Of a stretch of DNA of 64,000 nt, positions 55,506-64,000 are shown in pieces. Origin of the DNA: Gluconobacter kondonii. GTDB lineage: Bacteria > Pseudomonadota > Alphaproteobacteria > Acetobacterales > Acetobacteraceae. The notes under the pieces were generated by a model. It did not search any database. It was not told where the DNA came from and saw only the letters and a program-made list of their open reading frames with translations. Each line of letters starts with the position of its first letter. Position 1 is the stretch's first letter. The translations under genes were made by a program, and so were the position numbers. The stretch lies in NCBI RefSeq assembly GCF_002723995.1, contig NZ_BEWP01000006.1, forward strand, positions 163,436-227,435. Direction: 5' to 3'.

Positions 55506-55756
55506 CCAAGAATGGCACCTTTCGTTCCGTCATGGATGGTCTCGACGCTGGGATTGCCCGGTTCGCGCAGATGGACATGGGGGTCAATGACACCCGGCAA
55601 TACGTGCAGGCCGGTACAATCGATGACTTCGGTTGCCTCTGCGCGGCCGAGATTTCCGATGGCGACGATCCTGCCGTTTCGACAGCCGATATCGGCACGT
55701 TCCTGCGATGAAGTAACGACAGTCCCGTTTTTCAGAATGAGATCAAAATGCTCCAT
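55506..55756 (-). pseudogene. 5' fragment of a dihydroorotase/allantoinase-like amidohydrolase, truncated by the IS
   Basis: Eighty-three codons from the ATG show the amidohydrolase start: FDLILKNGTVV, RIVAIGNLG, and the first metal-site motif PGVIDPHVHLREPGN with HxH, ending GTKGAILG at the IS edge. The remaining about 350 residues are missing. Before disruption it was probably a cyclic-amidase (hydantoinase/dihydroorotase family) working with the adjacent D-amino acid aminotransferase, from which it is divergent. Not functional as it stands. Confidence 0.85.
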
Positions 55757-55893
55757 AAGGATCGCCTGCCTGTTCTACGAGTGATATCGGGTCGAAAAAT
55801 ACTCCATGGCATGCGCTGGTACGTCCAGTGTCTGCTCTATCGCCAGTTGCTGGGCAGTATCACACTGGTGAATAGCAGATCCGGATATCCGAT

Positions 55894-56832
55894 ATGCCAG
55901 TGCAGGAAACTTCTTTTATACAGGATCTCAACAGACCGGCTTGCAATGGAGGGATCGTGTCGACTGTCGACAACCGTATCGGGTTCGTACGGGGGGAATT
56001 CGTTCCTCTTCGGGATGCCGTCATTCCTGTCATGGATCGCGGATTTCTTTTCGGTGATGGCGTCTATGAAGTGACGGCTGTCATCGAGGGGCGTCTTGTG
56101 GATAACGACCACCATCTCCAGCGTCTGGAGCGCTCTCTGGCGGAGATCGGGATTGCCAATCCGTTCAGCATTGCAGCATGGACCGAGATTGAAACCGAAC
56201 TCATGCGGCGCAATGAACTGCGCAACGGGCTGATCTATATTCAGGTCAGTCGCGGCGTGGCGGAGCGGGCTTTCCAATATGCCGAAGGCCTTGAACCGAC
56301 CGTTGTGATGTTTCCACAATTCTCACGGGTCCAGTCCAATCCGCTCATCGAAACCGGTGGGCGGATCATCACCGTGCCCGATCTGCGCTGGGCGCGGCGG
56401 GACATCAAGTCCACATCGCTTCTGGCGCAGGTCATGGCCAAGCACGCCGTGAAGCAGGCTGGGGTCAACGAAGCATGGATGCTGGATGGCGACGAGATTA
56501 CCGAAGGCGCTTCCTCAACTGCATTCATCGTCAGTGCGAGCAACGAACTGATTACGCGCAATCTTTCCCAGGATATCCTGCCGGGCATTACGCGCCGGAC
56601 GATCATTGAAATTGCCAAACGTCATGGTCTGACAATCGTGGAGCGGCCATTTTCAAAGGCGGAAGTTCTGAGTGCGACAGAAGCCTTTTACACGAGCGCC
56701 TCGACGATCGCCGTTCCCGTTATCGAAATGGATGGTGTGAGTGTCGGTGGCGGTGCTCCCGGTCCGGTATTTCGCAGTCTGTATGACGCCTATTTGCAGG
56801 ACATCATGACGCAGCCCGCAATCATTTCCTGA
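55894..56832 (+). CDS. dat: D-amino acid aminotransferase (class IV, D-alanine aminotransferase-like)
   Basis: The 312-residue protein is a fold-type IV PLP enzyme. Landmarks are VMDRGFLFGDGVYEV, the catalytic Lys in RDIKSTSLLAQVMAK, and NEAWMLDGDEITEGASSTAFIV with the acidic gate. Fold and the RxH-like region fit D-amino acid rather than branched-chain transaminase, though the two overlap. It transfers amino groups between D-amino acids and 2-oxoacids in the cytoplasm. It precedes ridA and the ornithine cyclodeaminase-like gene on the same strand. Confidence 0.88.
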   Translation: MPVQETSFIQDLNRPACNGGIVSTVDNRIGFVRGEFVPLRDAVIPVMDRGFLFGDGVYEVTAVIEGRLVDNDHHLQRLERSLAEIGIANPFSIAAWTEIETELMRRNELRNGLIYIQVSRGVAERAFQYAEGLEPTVVMFPQFSRVQSNPLIETGGRIITVPDLRWARRDIKSTSLLAQVMAKHAVKQAGVNEAWMLDGDEITEGASSTAFIVSASNELITRNLSQDILPGITRRTIIEIAKRHGLTIVERPFSKAEVLSATEAFYTSASTIAVPVIEMDGVSVGGGAPGPVFRSLYDAYLQDIMTQPAIIS

Positions 56833-56865
56833 AATTTCCTTCTCCAAGAACAAGGACCATCAGCA

Positions 56866-57219
56866 ATGTCGATCACACGTCTGGATCCTCATGAGCGCCT
56901 CAGCGGCGCCGTCATCTGCAATGGCATGATCCATTTCGCGGGTCAGGTGACAACCGACGAAACTTTGGACACGGAAGGGCAGACTGCCAACGTCCTCCAT
57001 CAGATTGATAGCCTTCTGGCACAAGCCGGAAGCCGGAAAAGCGACATCGTCTCTGTACAGATCTTTCTGACGGATATTTCCGAGATTGGCGAGATGAACA
57101 AGGCATGGGACGCATGGCTCGATCAAGGTGCCAAGCCTGCCCGTGCCACGGTAGAGGCACGTCTGGCGGACCCGGCCTGGAAAGTCGAAATGACTCTGGT
57201 TGCACGCCTCGGATCCTGA
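56866..57219 (+). CDS. RidA-family (YjgF/UK114) protein
   Basis: A 117-residue protein. RidA proteins hydrolyse reactive 2-aminoacrylate/imine products of PLP enzymes. Here the family segment FAGQVTTDE, LAQAGSRKSDIVSVQIFLTDI, and PARATVEARLADPAWKVEMTLVA are recognisable, and the conserved Arg before the active site is PARATVEA. Its place 33 bp after dat fits a role in removing imines formed by the transaminase or the cyclodeaminases nearby. Confidence 0.9.
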   Translation: MSITRLDPHERLSGAVICNGMIHFAGQVTTDETLDTEGQTANVLHQIDSLLAQAGSRKSDIVSVQIFLTDISEIGEMNKAWDAWLDQGAKPARATVEARLADPAWKVEMTLVARLGS

Positions 57220-57256
57220 AAAAATTCTGATTCCCTGACACCGTCCCGGAGCTTCC

Positions 57257-58162
57257 ATGCGCATTCTTTCAGCCGATGAAACACGACAGGCTCTGCCCTT
57301 TCAGCCGCTGATCACAGCGCTCAGGGCAGCCATCACAGAATACCGGGACGGGACAATCATCTGCCCGGAACGCCTCGTCGTTCCAACGGCCGATCAACGC
57401 GGAACCGTGCTGTCGATGGTGGCCTGTAGCCCGGATCTGATCGCCCACAAACTATTGACTATTTTCCCGGAGAATACAGACCTGCCAACACTCCAGGGAC
57501 AGGTAACGTGCCTGGACGGAGCAGACGGACGATTTCTGTTTGCCATGGACGGCATTACCGCGACCGAACGCCGTACCGCCGCAGTTTCACTGCTGGGACT
57601 GTCCTGCTTGCGTCCTGCAAACCTCCACCACGTTCTACTCATTGGAACCGGGGCTCAGGCTGCCGTTCATCTTGAAGCCTTGAATGAACTCTATCCGGGT
57701 CTGTCAGTTTCAATACGAGGAAGGAACAAGAAGCGCATAGGTTTTCTGGTTGAAGGCCCCTACCCTGCTTTACGGATCGAGGTCGAACAGGATACTGCGT
57801 ATCAGTACGACGCCGTCATTACCGTAACCAGCAGCCGTAACATTCTGTTTGATGCAAGTGCTTCATCGAAAACGCTGGTTATTGGCGTGGGAGCGTATCG
57901 CCCAGACATGATCGAGATCGGTCCCGAAATCGTCTTGAAAAGCCTTTGCGTCGTCGATGATCCTATTGGCGCACCACACGAAGCAGGAGATATTCTACAG
58001 GCCGGAAAGAACTGGTCCGAAGTCAGATCTCTGGCGGATTTCCTTCAAAACAGGCCGCCTGAAGTACAACCGATCTTTTTCAAAAGCGTCGGGTGTGCTG
58101 CGTGGGATCTCGCAGCCTGTAGACTTGCCTCAAAATCCTTGTTGCAGGGTCAGAAGCATTAA
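57257..58162 (+). CDS. ornithine cyclodeaminase / mu-crystallin family (imine reductase-like)
   Basis: The 301-residue protein has the family Lys in IAHKLLTIFPEN and a Rossmann motif HHVLLIGTGAQAAVHLEAL. Its length and spacing are closer to the delta1-pyrroline/piperideine-2-carboxylate reductase subgroup than to true ornithine cyclodeaminase. Together with dat and ridA this would reduce cyclic imines made from D- or diamino acids (inference). It follows ridA by 37 bp, then a 163-bp gap before arginase. Confidence 0.82.
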   Translation: MRILSADETRQALPFQPLITALRAAITEYRDGTIICPERLVVPTADQRGTVLSMVACSPDLIAHKLLTIFPENTDLPTLQGQVTCLDGADGRFLFAMDGITATERRTAAVSLLGLSCLRPANLHHVLLIGTGAQAAVHLEALNELYPGLSVSIRGRNKKRIGFLVEGPYPALRIEVEQDTAYQYDAVITVTSSRNILFDASASSKTLVIGVGAYRPDMIEIGPEIVLKSLCVVDDPIGAPHEAGDILQAGKNWSEVRSLADFLQNRPPEVQPIFFKSVGCAAWDLAACRLASKSLLQGQKH

Positions 58163-58325
58163 CCCATTTGATTTTGCTGTCGAGCTCAGGATTCCCGACA
58201 TCAATGACGACCGTTACATTTTGCATGGGATGCGTCATTCACAAGAAGCTTCACTAGAAAGATACCGGATAACCGAATACAGAATCTTATGTGATCAGTA
58301 AGCCGTTTACCTGAAAGGAGCTGAG

Positions 58326-59249
58326 GTGAAAACATGCCATATCCTCGGAGTTCCCACACAAAGTGGAACATCCGAAAGAGGATGCATCATGGGTCCGACA
58401 GCTTTTCGCATAGCCGAACTGCCAGAAATCCTGCGAGGTCTGGGATGGGCGGTAACGGATGTCGGAGATGCCGTGCCGACAGAAATGCCGGACATAAGTC
58501 ATTCCAACCCCGCCGTGCGAAATCTGGATGCAATCATCGCCTGGACAAAAAGTCTCAGCGAGCGGGCATACGAAATGGCCCGAGCCTGTGACTTCCCGAT
58601 TTTCCTCGGTGGCGATCACTCCATGTCCGCGGGAACAGTCTCCGGCGTTGCCCGTCATTCACAGGATCTGGGGTGCCCCCAGTTCGTCCTGTGGTTGGAT
58701 GCACATACAGATCTGCATACTCTTCACACAACGACCAGTGGAAATCTGCACGGCACGCCTGTTGCTTATTTCACTGGCCAAACGGGTTTCGAGGGCTTTC
58801 CACCACCACTTGCTCCTGTGGATCCTCGTAATATATGTATGATGGGTATTCGCTCAGTCGATCAGGCGGAAAAACGCCATGTCTCGGAAATCGGCATTAC
58901 GGTCTTCGATATGCGCGCGATTGATGAACAGGGAATTGTTGCGCCACTCAACAGCTTTCTGGAACGGGTCCGAGCAGCTAATGGTCGATTACATGTCAGT
59001 CTGGATGTGGATTTTCTGGACCCGGATATTGCTCCTGCCGTCGGAACAACTGTTTGCGGTGGCGCAACATTCCGTGAGGCGCATCTTATCATGGAGATGC
59101 TTCACGATAGCGGCCTCGTGACATCATTGGATCTGGCAGAACTCAATCCCTTTCTTGATGTGCGCGCCAAAACTGCATTGCTTATGACCGATCTGACTGC
59201 CAGTCTCTTTGGACGCCGTGTTCTCGAACGCAAAACAAGGACCTACTGA
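58326..59249 (+). CDS. rocF: arginase
   Basis: Arginase hydrolyses arginine to ornithine and urea. The 307-residue protein has the Mn-binding motifs: GGDHSMSAGTVSG, WLDAHTDLHT, and SLDVDFLDPDIAPAVGT, with ELNPFLD near the end. The start is GTG 58326 with AAAGGAG 5 nt upstream. It ends 1 bp before the ornithine cyclodeaminase gene, forming an arginine-ornithine-proline route. Confidence 0.94.
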   Translation: MKTCHILGVPTQSGTSERGCIMGPTAFRIAELPEILRGLGWAVTDVGDAVPTEMPDISHSNPAVRNLDAIIAWTKSLSERAYEMARACDFPIFLGGDHSMSAGTVSGVARHSQDLGCPQFVLWLDAHTDLHTLHTTTSGNLHGTPVAYFTGQTGFEGFPPPLAPVDPRNICMMGIRSVDQAEKRHVSEIGITVFDMRAIDEQGIVAPLNSFLERVRAANGRLHVSLDVDFLDPDIAPAVGTTVCGGATFREAHLIMEMLHDSGLVTSLDLAELNPFLDVRAKTALLMTDLTASLFGRRVLERKTRTY

Positions 59250-59250
59250 G

Positions 59251-60321
59251 ATGCCTTTTTCTGCTCCTGCCCCTTCACATCTCGCCTTTGTACCATTCGT
59301 GTCAGTTCAGAACATGATGGCGCTCGTTCATACAATCGGGATTGAGACTTTTCTGCGCGAACTTGGGGAATATCTGGAAGCTGATTTCAAGCGTTGGCCG
59401 GAATTTGACAAAACCCCTCGTGTGGCTGCTCATTCAGCGGAAGGTGTCATCGAATTGATGCCGACAAGCGATAGTAGTTTATACGGTTTCAAATATGTCA
59501 ACGGTCACCCGAAGAACATGAAGGAAGGGCTGCAGACAGTAACAGCATTCGGAATGCTCGCTGATGTGGCATCAGGATATCCGGTACTCTTGTCTGAAAT
59601 GACATTATTAACTGCACTTCGCACAGCAGCAACTTCTGCAATGGCGGCCAAATACCTGGCTCCCGCACACTCCAAGACCATGGCGATTATTGGGAATGGC
59701 GCACAGTCTGAGTTTCAGGCTATGGCGTTTCGGGAGATTGTCGGAATCAATGCACTACGCCTGTACGATCTGGATCGTTCAGCTTCGGAAAAATGTGCTC
59801 GTAACCTGAAAGGACAGGGCTTCGATATCACAATCTGTACGACTAGCGAAGATGCTGTAGATGGTGCGGACATCATCACGACTGTCACCGCTGATAAACA
59901 ATGTGCAACTATTCTGTCTGATAATATGATCGGCGCGGGCATTCATATCAATGCGGTCGGTGGGGACTGTCCCGGAAAGACAGAACTGCAGCGTGATATT
60001 CTTCTGCGTTCCTCTATCTTTGCTGAATATCCGCCTCAGACACGTATTGAAGGTGAAATCCAGCAGTTGCCTGAAAATCATCCGGTCACTGAACTCTGGC
60101 AGGTTATCACTGGCGAAGCTAAAGGTCGTTCAGGAGAAAACCAGATTACTCTATTTGACTCCGTTGGTTTTGCAATCGAGGATTTCTCAGCTCTGCGTTA
60201 CGTTCGCGATAAATTGGAGACTACCGGCTTATATGAAAAGCTGGACATGTTGGCTGATCCAGACGATCCACGTGATCTGTTTGGAATGCTCCAGCGTTCC
60301 AGAGATAATAATAATTCCTGA
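59251..60321 (+). CDS. ocd: ornithine cyclodeaminase
   Basis: Converts L-ornithine to L-proline and ammonia using NAD+. The 356-residue protein shows GFKYVNGHPKNMKEGLQTV with the active Lys, LSEMTLLTALRTAATSAMA, the Rossmann loop MAIIGNGAQSEFQAMAF and INAVGGDCPGKTELQ with the catalytic Asp. Length matches OCD, unlike the shorter paralogue upstream. ATG 59251 is chosen one base after the arginase stop; AAGGA lies 10 nt upstream. Confidence 0.93.
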   Translation: MPFSAPAPSHLAFVPFVSVQNMMALVHTIGIETFLRELGEYLEADFKRWPEFDKTPRVAAHSAEGVIELMPTSDSSLYGFKYVNGHPKNMKEGLQTVTAFGMLADVASGYPVLLSEMTLLTALRTAATSAMAAKYLAPAHSKTMAIIGNGAQSEFQAMAFREIVGINALRLYDLDRSASEKCARNLKGQGFDITICTTSEDAVDGADIITTVTADKQCATILSDNMIGAGIHINAVGGDCPGKTELQRDILLRSSIFAEYPPQTRIEGEIQQLPENHPVTELWQVITGEAKGRSGENQITLFDSVGFAIEDFSALRYVRDKLETTGLYEKLDMLADPDDPRDLFGMLQRSRDNNNS

Positions 60322-60326
60322 CAAGG

Positions 60327-60358
60327 ATCTGGTTGCTTCTTCCGTAAAGCAACCAGAT
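60327..60358. terminator. hairpin terminator between ocd and the transporter gene
   Basis: A 12-bp perfect stem ATCTGGTTGCTT / AAGCAACCAGAT with an 8-base loop, 6 bp after the ocd stop and 43 bp before the convergent transporter stop. No long T-tract, so termination strength is uncertain. Confidence 0.65.
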
Positions 60359-60400
60359 ATACTGATCGGATCGATAATAAGTCTTTCCCTATCAGTCTTA

Positions 60401-61651
60401 TTAATAATTTCTCATAAGGAAAGAGATCCAACCCGTTGCCATTAACATACAAATTATAGAGACCGGAGCTCCCACGCGCGTAAATGTTTTAAATGAAATT
60501 TTTACGCCGCAAAGCGCTGCCTGTTCTACAACAATAATGCCCGCAAGGCTTCCGAAAATTATCAGGTTGCTGAAAAATCCTGTCCCTAATGCAAGCGCTG
60601 CTCCCATAGCATTTGCATGCGTTCCAGGATTCAAGAATGGAACAAGTAACATAACAGTAGGATTATTTCCGATAATATTACTCAAAGTCGCGCTGGTGAA
60701 AAATAATGATATAGGATCATTCAAATCAACACCCCCTTTATGAAGATGGTATAAAATATTTTGGGGTAATCCTGTATTCGATAGGGCAGCGTTTACAATA
60801 AATAATCCGGATATTAAAAGCAAAAGGTTGGCATCGACTCTATGAAGAACATCTTGAGAAGAAATTTTACGGTTTAGCAATAAAATTGCTGCAGCAGTTA
60901 GAGAAACTAGCTCTTTTGGCCAAAAATCCAAAACAAATGCAATGATAACAGCGACGGTAATGATAGCAGCTTTGCAAGTTTCATGAATATTTAAAGGCAT
61001 TGCTACGGGTTGTTTAGTTGATATGTTTTGGGGAATTTCTGAATCTTTTAAAGTAAATTTTCCTCTATACATCCAAGCAACAATACCCCACACAACTGGC
61101 AGCGATAATAAAGCGGGTATCCCAGCTACAGATAAGAATCCCGTAAATGAAATTCCTAGTTCTTGTGCAGCAATCATATTTTGCGGGCTGCCAATTAAAG
61201 TTCCAGCTGATCCCGTATTTGCCGCAAAGCAAAATGCCAATAAAAATGGCACAGGATTAAGTCTTCGAGCCAAAGTGACGGATACTAAAAGGGGCGTCAT
61301 AGCAACAACAACGACATCGTTTGTTAGTAATGCCGAGAGGAAACCAGACACAACTACGAAAACTGCCAAAAGCGCTATCGGTCCGACAGATAAGGTCGCG
61401 ACTTTACGTGCAGCCCATTCATAAAAACCAGACTCAGCAAACGCACCCGACACGACCATTAAGCCAAAAAGCATACCGATCGTTCGATAATCTACCGCCA
61501 CCCATGCCGCTTTAGCACCGATACTGCCCACAGCCATCATAGCCATGGCACCAATCATGGCGGCTCCGGTACGATCGACTTTGAAGCCAGGCAATTTGCC
61601 TAGCCCCATTGCCAAATAAACCATTAAGAAAATAAAAAGAGTTACATTCAT
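60401..61651 (-). CDS. SLC13/ArsB-like ion transporter
   Basis: The protein (about 416 residues from 61651) has 10-12 membrane helices and the repeated family motifs: LTNDVVVVAMTPLLVSVTLA and SNIIGNNPTVMLLVPFL, each placing an Asn-rich loop in the ion site, with ANTGSAGTLIGSPQNMIAAQ between. It probably transports an anion or drives Na+/anion exchange at the inner membrane; arsenite, dicarboxylate or others cannot be told apart. ATG 61681 is an alternative. It is the last gene of an AT-rich minus-strand run. Confidence 0.85.
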   Translation of the reverse strand: MNVTLFIFLMVYLAMGLGKLPGFKVDRTGAAMIGAMAMMAVGSIGAKAAWVAVDYRTIGMLFGLMVVSGAFAESGFYEWAARKVATLSVGPIALLAVFVVVSGFLSALLTNDVVVVAMTPLLVSVTLARRLNPVPFLLAFCFAANTGSAGTLIGSPQNMIAAQELGISFTGFLSVAGIPALLSLPVVWGIVAWMYRGKFTLKDSEIPQNISTKQPVAMPLNIHETCKAAIITVAVIIAFVLDFWPKELVSLTAAAILLLNRKISSQDVLHRVDANLLLLISGLFIVNAALSNTGLPQNILYHLHKGGVDLNDPISLFFTSATLSNIIGNNPTVMLLVPFLNPGTHANAMGAALALGTGFFSNLIIFGSLAGIIVVEQAALCGVKISFKTFTRVGAPVSIICMLMATGWISFLMRNY

Positions 61652-61719
61652 AAATTGTACCAGTCTAGACATCAAGAACATTAAAGTTCAAGCCGGGAGA
61701 CCGGTCTTAAACAATTGAA

Positions 61720-62556
61720 TTAAATCTTCTCCTTTTTTGCCTGATGATATTCCTTTCTAATTTTTTCAATATCAACCGTAGGCTCTGGGAAAAGTAGGTT
61801 CATGTCCTGAAGGGTTTTCCATATAATATTGGACACCGCAAGATTTCTAAACCATTTATTATTTGACGGAATAATAAACCAAGGAGCGTGTTTTGTTGAA
61901 CATTTTTCCATCATGTCCTGATACGCATCAGTATATTTATCCCAGTATTCTCGCTCCTTATAGTCAGCGTCACTAATTTTCCACTGTCTAGTAGGGTCGT
62001 CGAGACGTTGACGAAAGCGTTCTAGTTGCTCTTCTGGCGTAATATACAGGAAAAATTTTAGAATAGTCACATTATTCGCGACCAGCATTTTTTCGAAATC
62101 ATTGATGAGGTCATATCGATTTGACCAGACTTTTTTGGGAACAAGATCATGCACCCTTGTCACCAGCACATCTTCGTAATGTGATCGGTTAAAAACTCCC
62201 ACTTGTCCTCGACCAGGTGTGTGTGGATGGACACGCCACAAGAAGTCATGAAGTTTTTCTTCTTCTGTCGGCTGCTTGAAACCCTGCACAGATGTGCCTT
62301 GAGGGTTCATTGCCTTCATTACATGCCAGCAAGTACCATCTTTTCCCGCGGCATCAATGCCTTGAAGAACAATTAGAAGAGCATGTTTTTTTTCAGCATA
62401 TAGTTTTTGCTGGTGTTCCCCGACGCGAGCCTGATGATTTTCAATATCTTTTTCAGCTTCATGTTCTGATTTGTAGTGTGCGTGATAAGAAGCATCGATA
62501 TTTTTCAATCGAACGCTTGTACCTGGTTTGACAATCAGTTTGCGACGTAAATCCAT
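61720..62556 (-). CDS. ppk2: polyphosphate kinase 2 family protein
   Basis: PPK2 enzymes transfer phosphate between polyphosphate and nucleotides. The 278-residue protein has Walker A LQGIDAAGKDGTCWHV, the lid and acceptor segment FNRSHYEDVLVTRVH, and Walker B-like TILKFFLYITPEEQLERFRQRLDDP, all typical. Subclass (ADP or AMP kinase) cannot be assigned. It is between the P-ATPase and the transporter on the same strand. GC content is lower than in most of the window. Confidence 0.92.
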   Translation of the reverse strand: MDLRRKLIVKPGTSVRLKNIDASYHAHYKSEHEAEKDIENHQARVGEHQQKLYAEKKHALLIVLQGIDAAGKDGTCWHVMKAMNPQGTSVQGFKQPTEEEKLHDFLWRVHPHTPGRGQVGVFNRSHYEDVLVTRVHDLVPKKVWSNRYDLINDFEKMLVANNVTILKFFLYITPEEQLERFRQRLDDPTRQWKISDADYKEREYWDKYTDAYQDMMEKCSTKHAPWFIIPSNNKWFRNLAVSNIIWKTLQDMNLLFPEPTVDIEKIRKEYHQAKKEKI

Positions 62557-62584
62557 GACATAAATTCCTTATTAAAGTTTTCAA

Positions 62585-64000
62585 CTACTGATTAATAGGA
62601 TGAGATAATTTTTGACTATTTTTTTCACGACGCATCATTTGAGAGTTAGTGAAAATCTTAATTCCGTCAATAATCACCATCCAAACAAGAGCATATGCCC
62701 AAACAACACCAATCATTATCCAAGGCAGCGCCGGCACAAGAACACCGAATACACAGAGTAAAACTGCCACAATCTGTGTTCCAACCACCGCAAGGAAGAG
62801 CGGACGGCTAGGATAAGGGGGTTTAAAAATCGTGTGCCGCGTTCGCACAACAAACAGAAGCAAATGGCCACCAGCAGCAAGTTGCAGGAAGATCATTGTC
62901 TGAAGGTGAGCAGTCGTCAGCGAAACGATTCCCATCAACCAAGGTGTATGCATCCAAGCAATACCAAGAAGTAGAAGGCCAAAGCTTTCGGCCAAAGATG
63001 CAATACCCATAATGGAAGAAAAGGAAATAATGCGATGCATGTCCCAGCGCACTGGCTGAGGTGATGTCACAACATTATCGTAAGCAATTGTCATAATCGG
63101 AATGTCGTCAAGGAGAGCCAATACAACGATCATAATAGCGGTCAAAGGCTGGAAACCGAAAACGAGATAAGAAGCGACCACTAAGAACATAATATCAATC
63201 GTCATCGCGATACGATAATAAATATACGATGTGATACGTTCGAAAATTGCCCGAGCTTCAACTATCGCATTTACGATCGTTGATAATCCCGGAGCAGTGA
63301 GCACAAGTGCCGCTGCAGAACGGGCAGCATCAGTCGCTCCACTCACGGCAACACCGCAATCTGCCTGTTTTAAAGCGGGGGCATCATTAACACCATCCCC
63401 CGTCATGGCGACGATATGACCCAATTCCTGCAGAGCTTTAACAATTTCAAATTTATGTTCAGGGAAAACACGTCCAAATCCATCTGCAACTTCAACTGCA
63501 CGCGCTGCATCAACTGGAATTTTATTTGGGTTCATATCTGGTGAGAATATATCACTCGCTTTAAGCAGGTGCTCTCCCAATCCCAGTTGATGGGCAATCT
63601 CAGAGCCAATTGCGACGTCGTCACCTGTGACCATCTTCACGGATAGTCCAAGTTTTTTTGCCTGAGCGATAGTTGCCGCTGCGTCAGGACGCGGTGGATC
63701 CAGCATAGGCAGTAGCCCTAACAGGACCCAAGTTTTTCCATCGTCCTGAGAAACGGCCACGCCCAAAGATCTGGTTCCGTGACTGGCTAACTCAGAAACC
63801 TTGCCGAAATATTCGGTTGTTGGACTGGAATCATTAGAGTCGACCGCTCCTTCTACCAGCCCGCACAACTTCGCAATAACTTGTGGTGCTCCCTTGGCAT
63901 AACGGAGGTTATGTCCCGCAGTATCCTGCACAATTCCGACTGTTTTTTTATTAACAGGATCAAACGGAATAAAATCCAGAAGCTTATATGTACCAAGCGG
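62585..64000 (-). CDS. plasma-membrane-type proton-pumping P-type ATPase, N-terminal part outside window
   Basis: The open frame enters at the right edge and reads 471 codons to the stop. It begins PLGTYKLLDFIPFDPV in the nucleotide-binding domain, then KGAPQVIAKLCG, MLDPPRPDAAATI, VTGDDVAIGSEIAHQLG, MTGDGVNDAPALKQADCG (hinge motif) and six membrane helices, ending in a basic tail. The sequence is typical of type III (H+) P-ATPases. The actuator domain and the phosphorylation motif DKTGT lie beyond the edge. Followed by ppk2. Confidence 0.93.
   Translation of the reverse strand, partial: PLGTYKLLDFIPFDPVNKKTVGIVQDTAGHNLRYAKGAPQVIAKLCGLVEGAVDSNDSSPTTEYFGKVSELASHGTRSLGVAVSQDDGKTWVLLGLLPMLDPPRPDAAATIAQAKKLGLSVKMVTGDDVAIGSEIAHQLGLGEHLLKASDIFSPDMNPNKIPVDAARAVEVADGFGRVFPEHKFEIVKALQELGHIVAMTGDGVNDAPALKQADCGVAVSGATDAARSAAALVLTAPGLSTIVNAIVEARAIFERITSYIYYRIAMTIDIMFLVVASYLVFGFQPLTAIMIVVLALLDDIPIMTIAYDNVVTSPQPVRWDMHRIISFSSIMGIASLAESFGLLLLGIAWMHTPWLMGIVSLTTAHLQTMIFLQLAAGGHLLLFVVRTRHTIFKPPYPSRPLFLAVVGTQIVAVLLCVFGVLVPALPWIMIGVVWAYALVWMVIIDGIKIFTNSQMMRREKNSQKLSHPINQ

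Overview
The window reads as a chromosome segment of an acetic acid bacterium, probably Gluconobacter or a close relative in the Acetobacteraceae. The evidence is a GC-rich alphaproteobacterial housekeeping background, an almost complete hopanoid (hpn) gene set, an alphaproteobacterial SecB, DUF3126 and DUF2939 proteins, and IS407-type and resolvase debris. The genus is an inference from gene content, not a database match.

Layout. 1-15.3 kb is housekeeping: uvrC (cut by the left edge), an M19 dipeptidase, xthA, an OmpR-type regulator, an L,D-transpeptidase, a family 8 glycosyltransferase, a CPA-type antiporter, a GNAT protein, guaB-rsmB, tRNA-Gln(CUG), ppx-rlmE and a sodium:solute symporter. 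15.2-26.3 kb holds the hopanoid genes: hpnD-E-shc-hpnG and hpnA-B-C on the minus strand and hpnL on the plus strand. HpnD, HpnC and HpnE convert farnesyl diphosphate to squalene, Shc cyclises squalene, and HpnG, HpnA, HpnB and HpnL act on side chain or placement. Two plus-strand exported proteins (a cupin and a Tat-signal aminotransferase) sit between the two hpn blocks. 26.3-41.4 kb is again housekeeping: tyrA, pyk, an SH3 protein, moeB-dsrE, a lipoprotein, a minus-strand run (giant glycosyltransferase, M20 peptidase, pdxA, pdxJ), secB, lapA, pyrF-trpF, and tRNA-Ser(GGA).

41.5-54.0 kb is an integrative mobilizable element inserted in tRNA-Ser(GGA). A 15-bp copy of the tRNA 3' end recurs at 54000-54014, so both att sites are visible. 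Cargo in order: P4-type integrase, an unknown AT-rich two-helix membrane protein, an AlpA-like regulator, three small mobilization-region genes, a VirD4/TraD-type coupling protein, a MobF relaxase-helicase, a predicted SRA-HNH type IV restriction enzyme, and on the minus strand a complete tripartite retron. The retron has a PRTase-like effector, a small winged-helix-like protein, an msr-msd RNA with a visible a1/a2 stem, and a reverse transcriptase with the retron NAxxH and VTG motifs. No type IV secretion channel genes are present, so mobilization would need a helper.

54.1-55.8 kb is a scar: a resolvase tail, an IS3-family (IS407-like) element without matching target duplications, and an amidohydrolase cut after about 83 residues. 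55.9-60.3 kb is an amino-acid catabolic cluster: D-amino acid aminotransferase, RidA, two ornithine cyclodeaminase-family proteins and arginase. 60.4-64 kb is a more AT-rich minus-strand run of an ion transporter, a PPK2 kinase and the C-terminal half of a proton-pump-type P-ATPase cut by the right edge.
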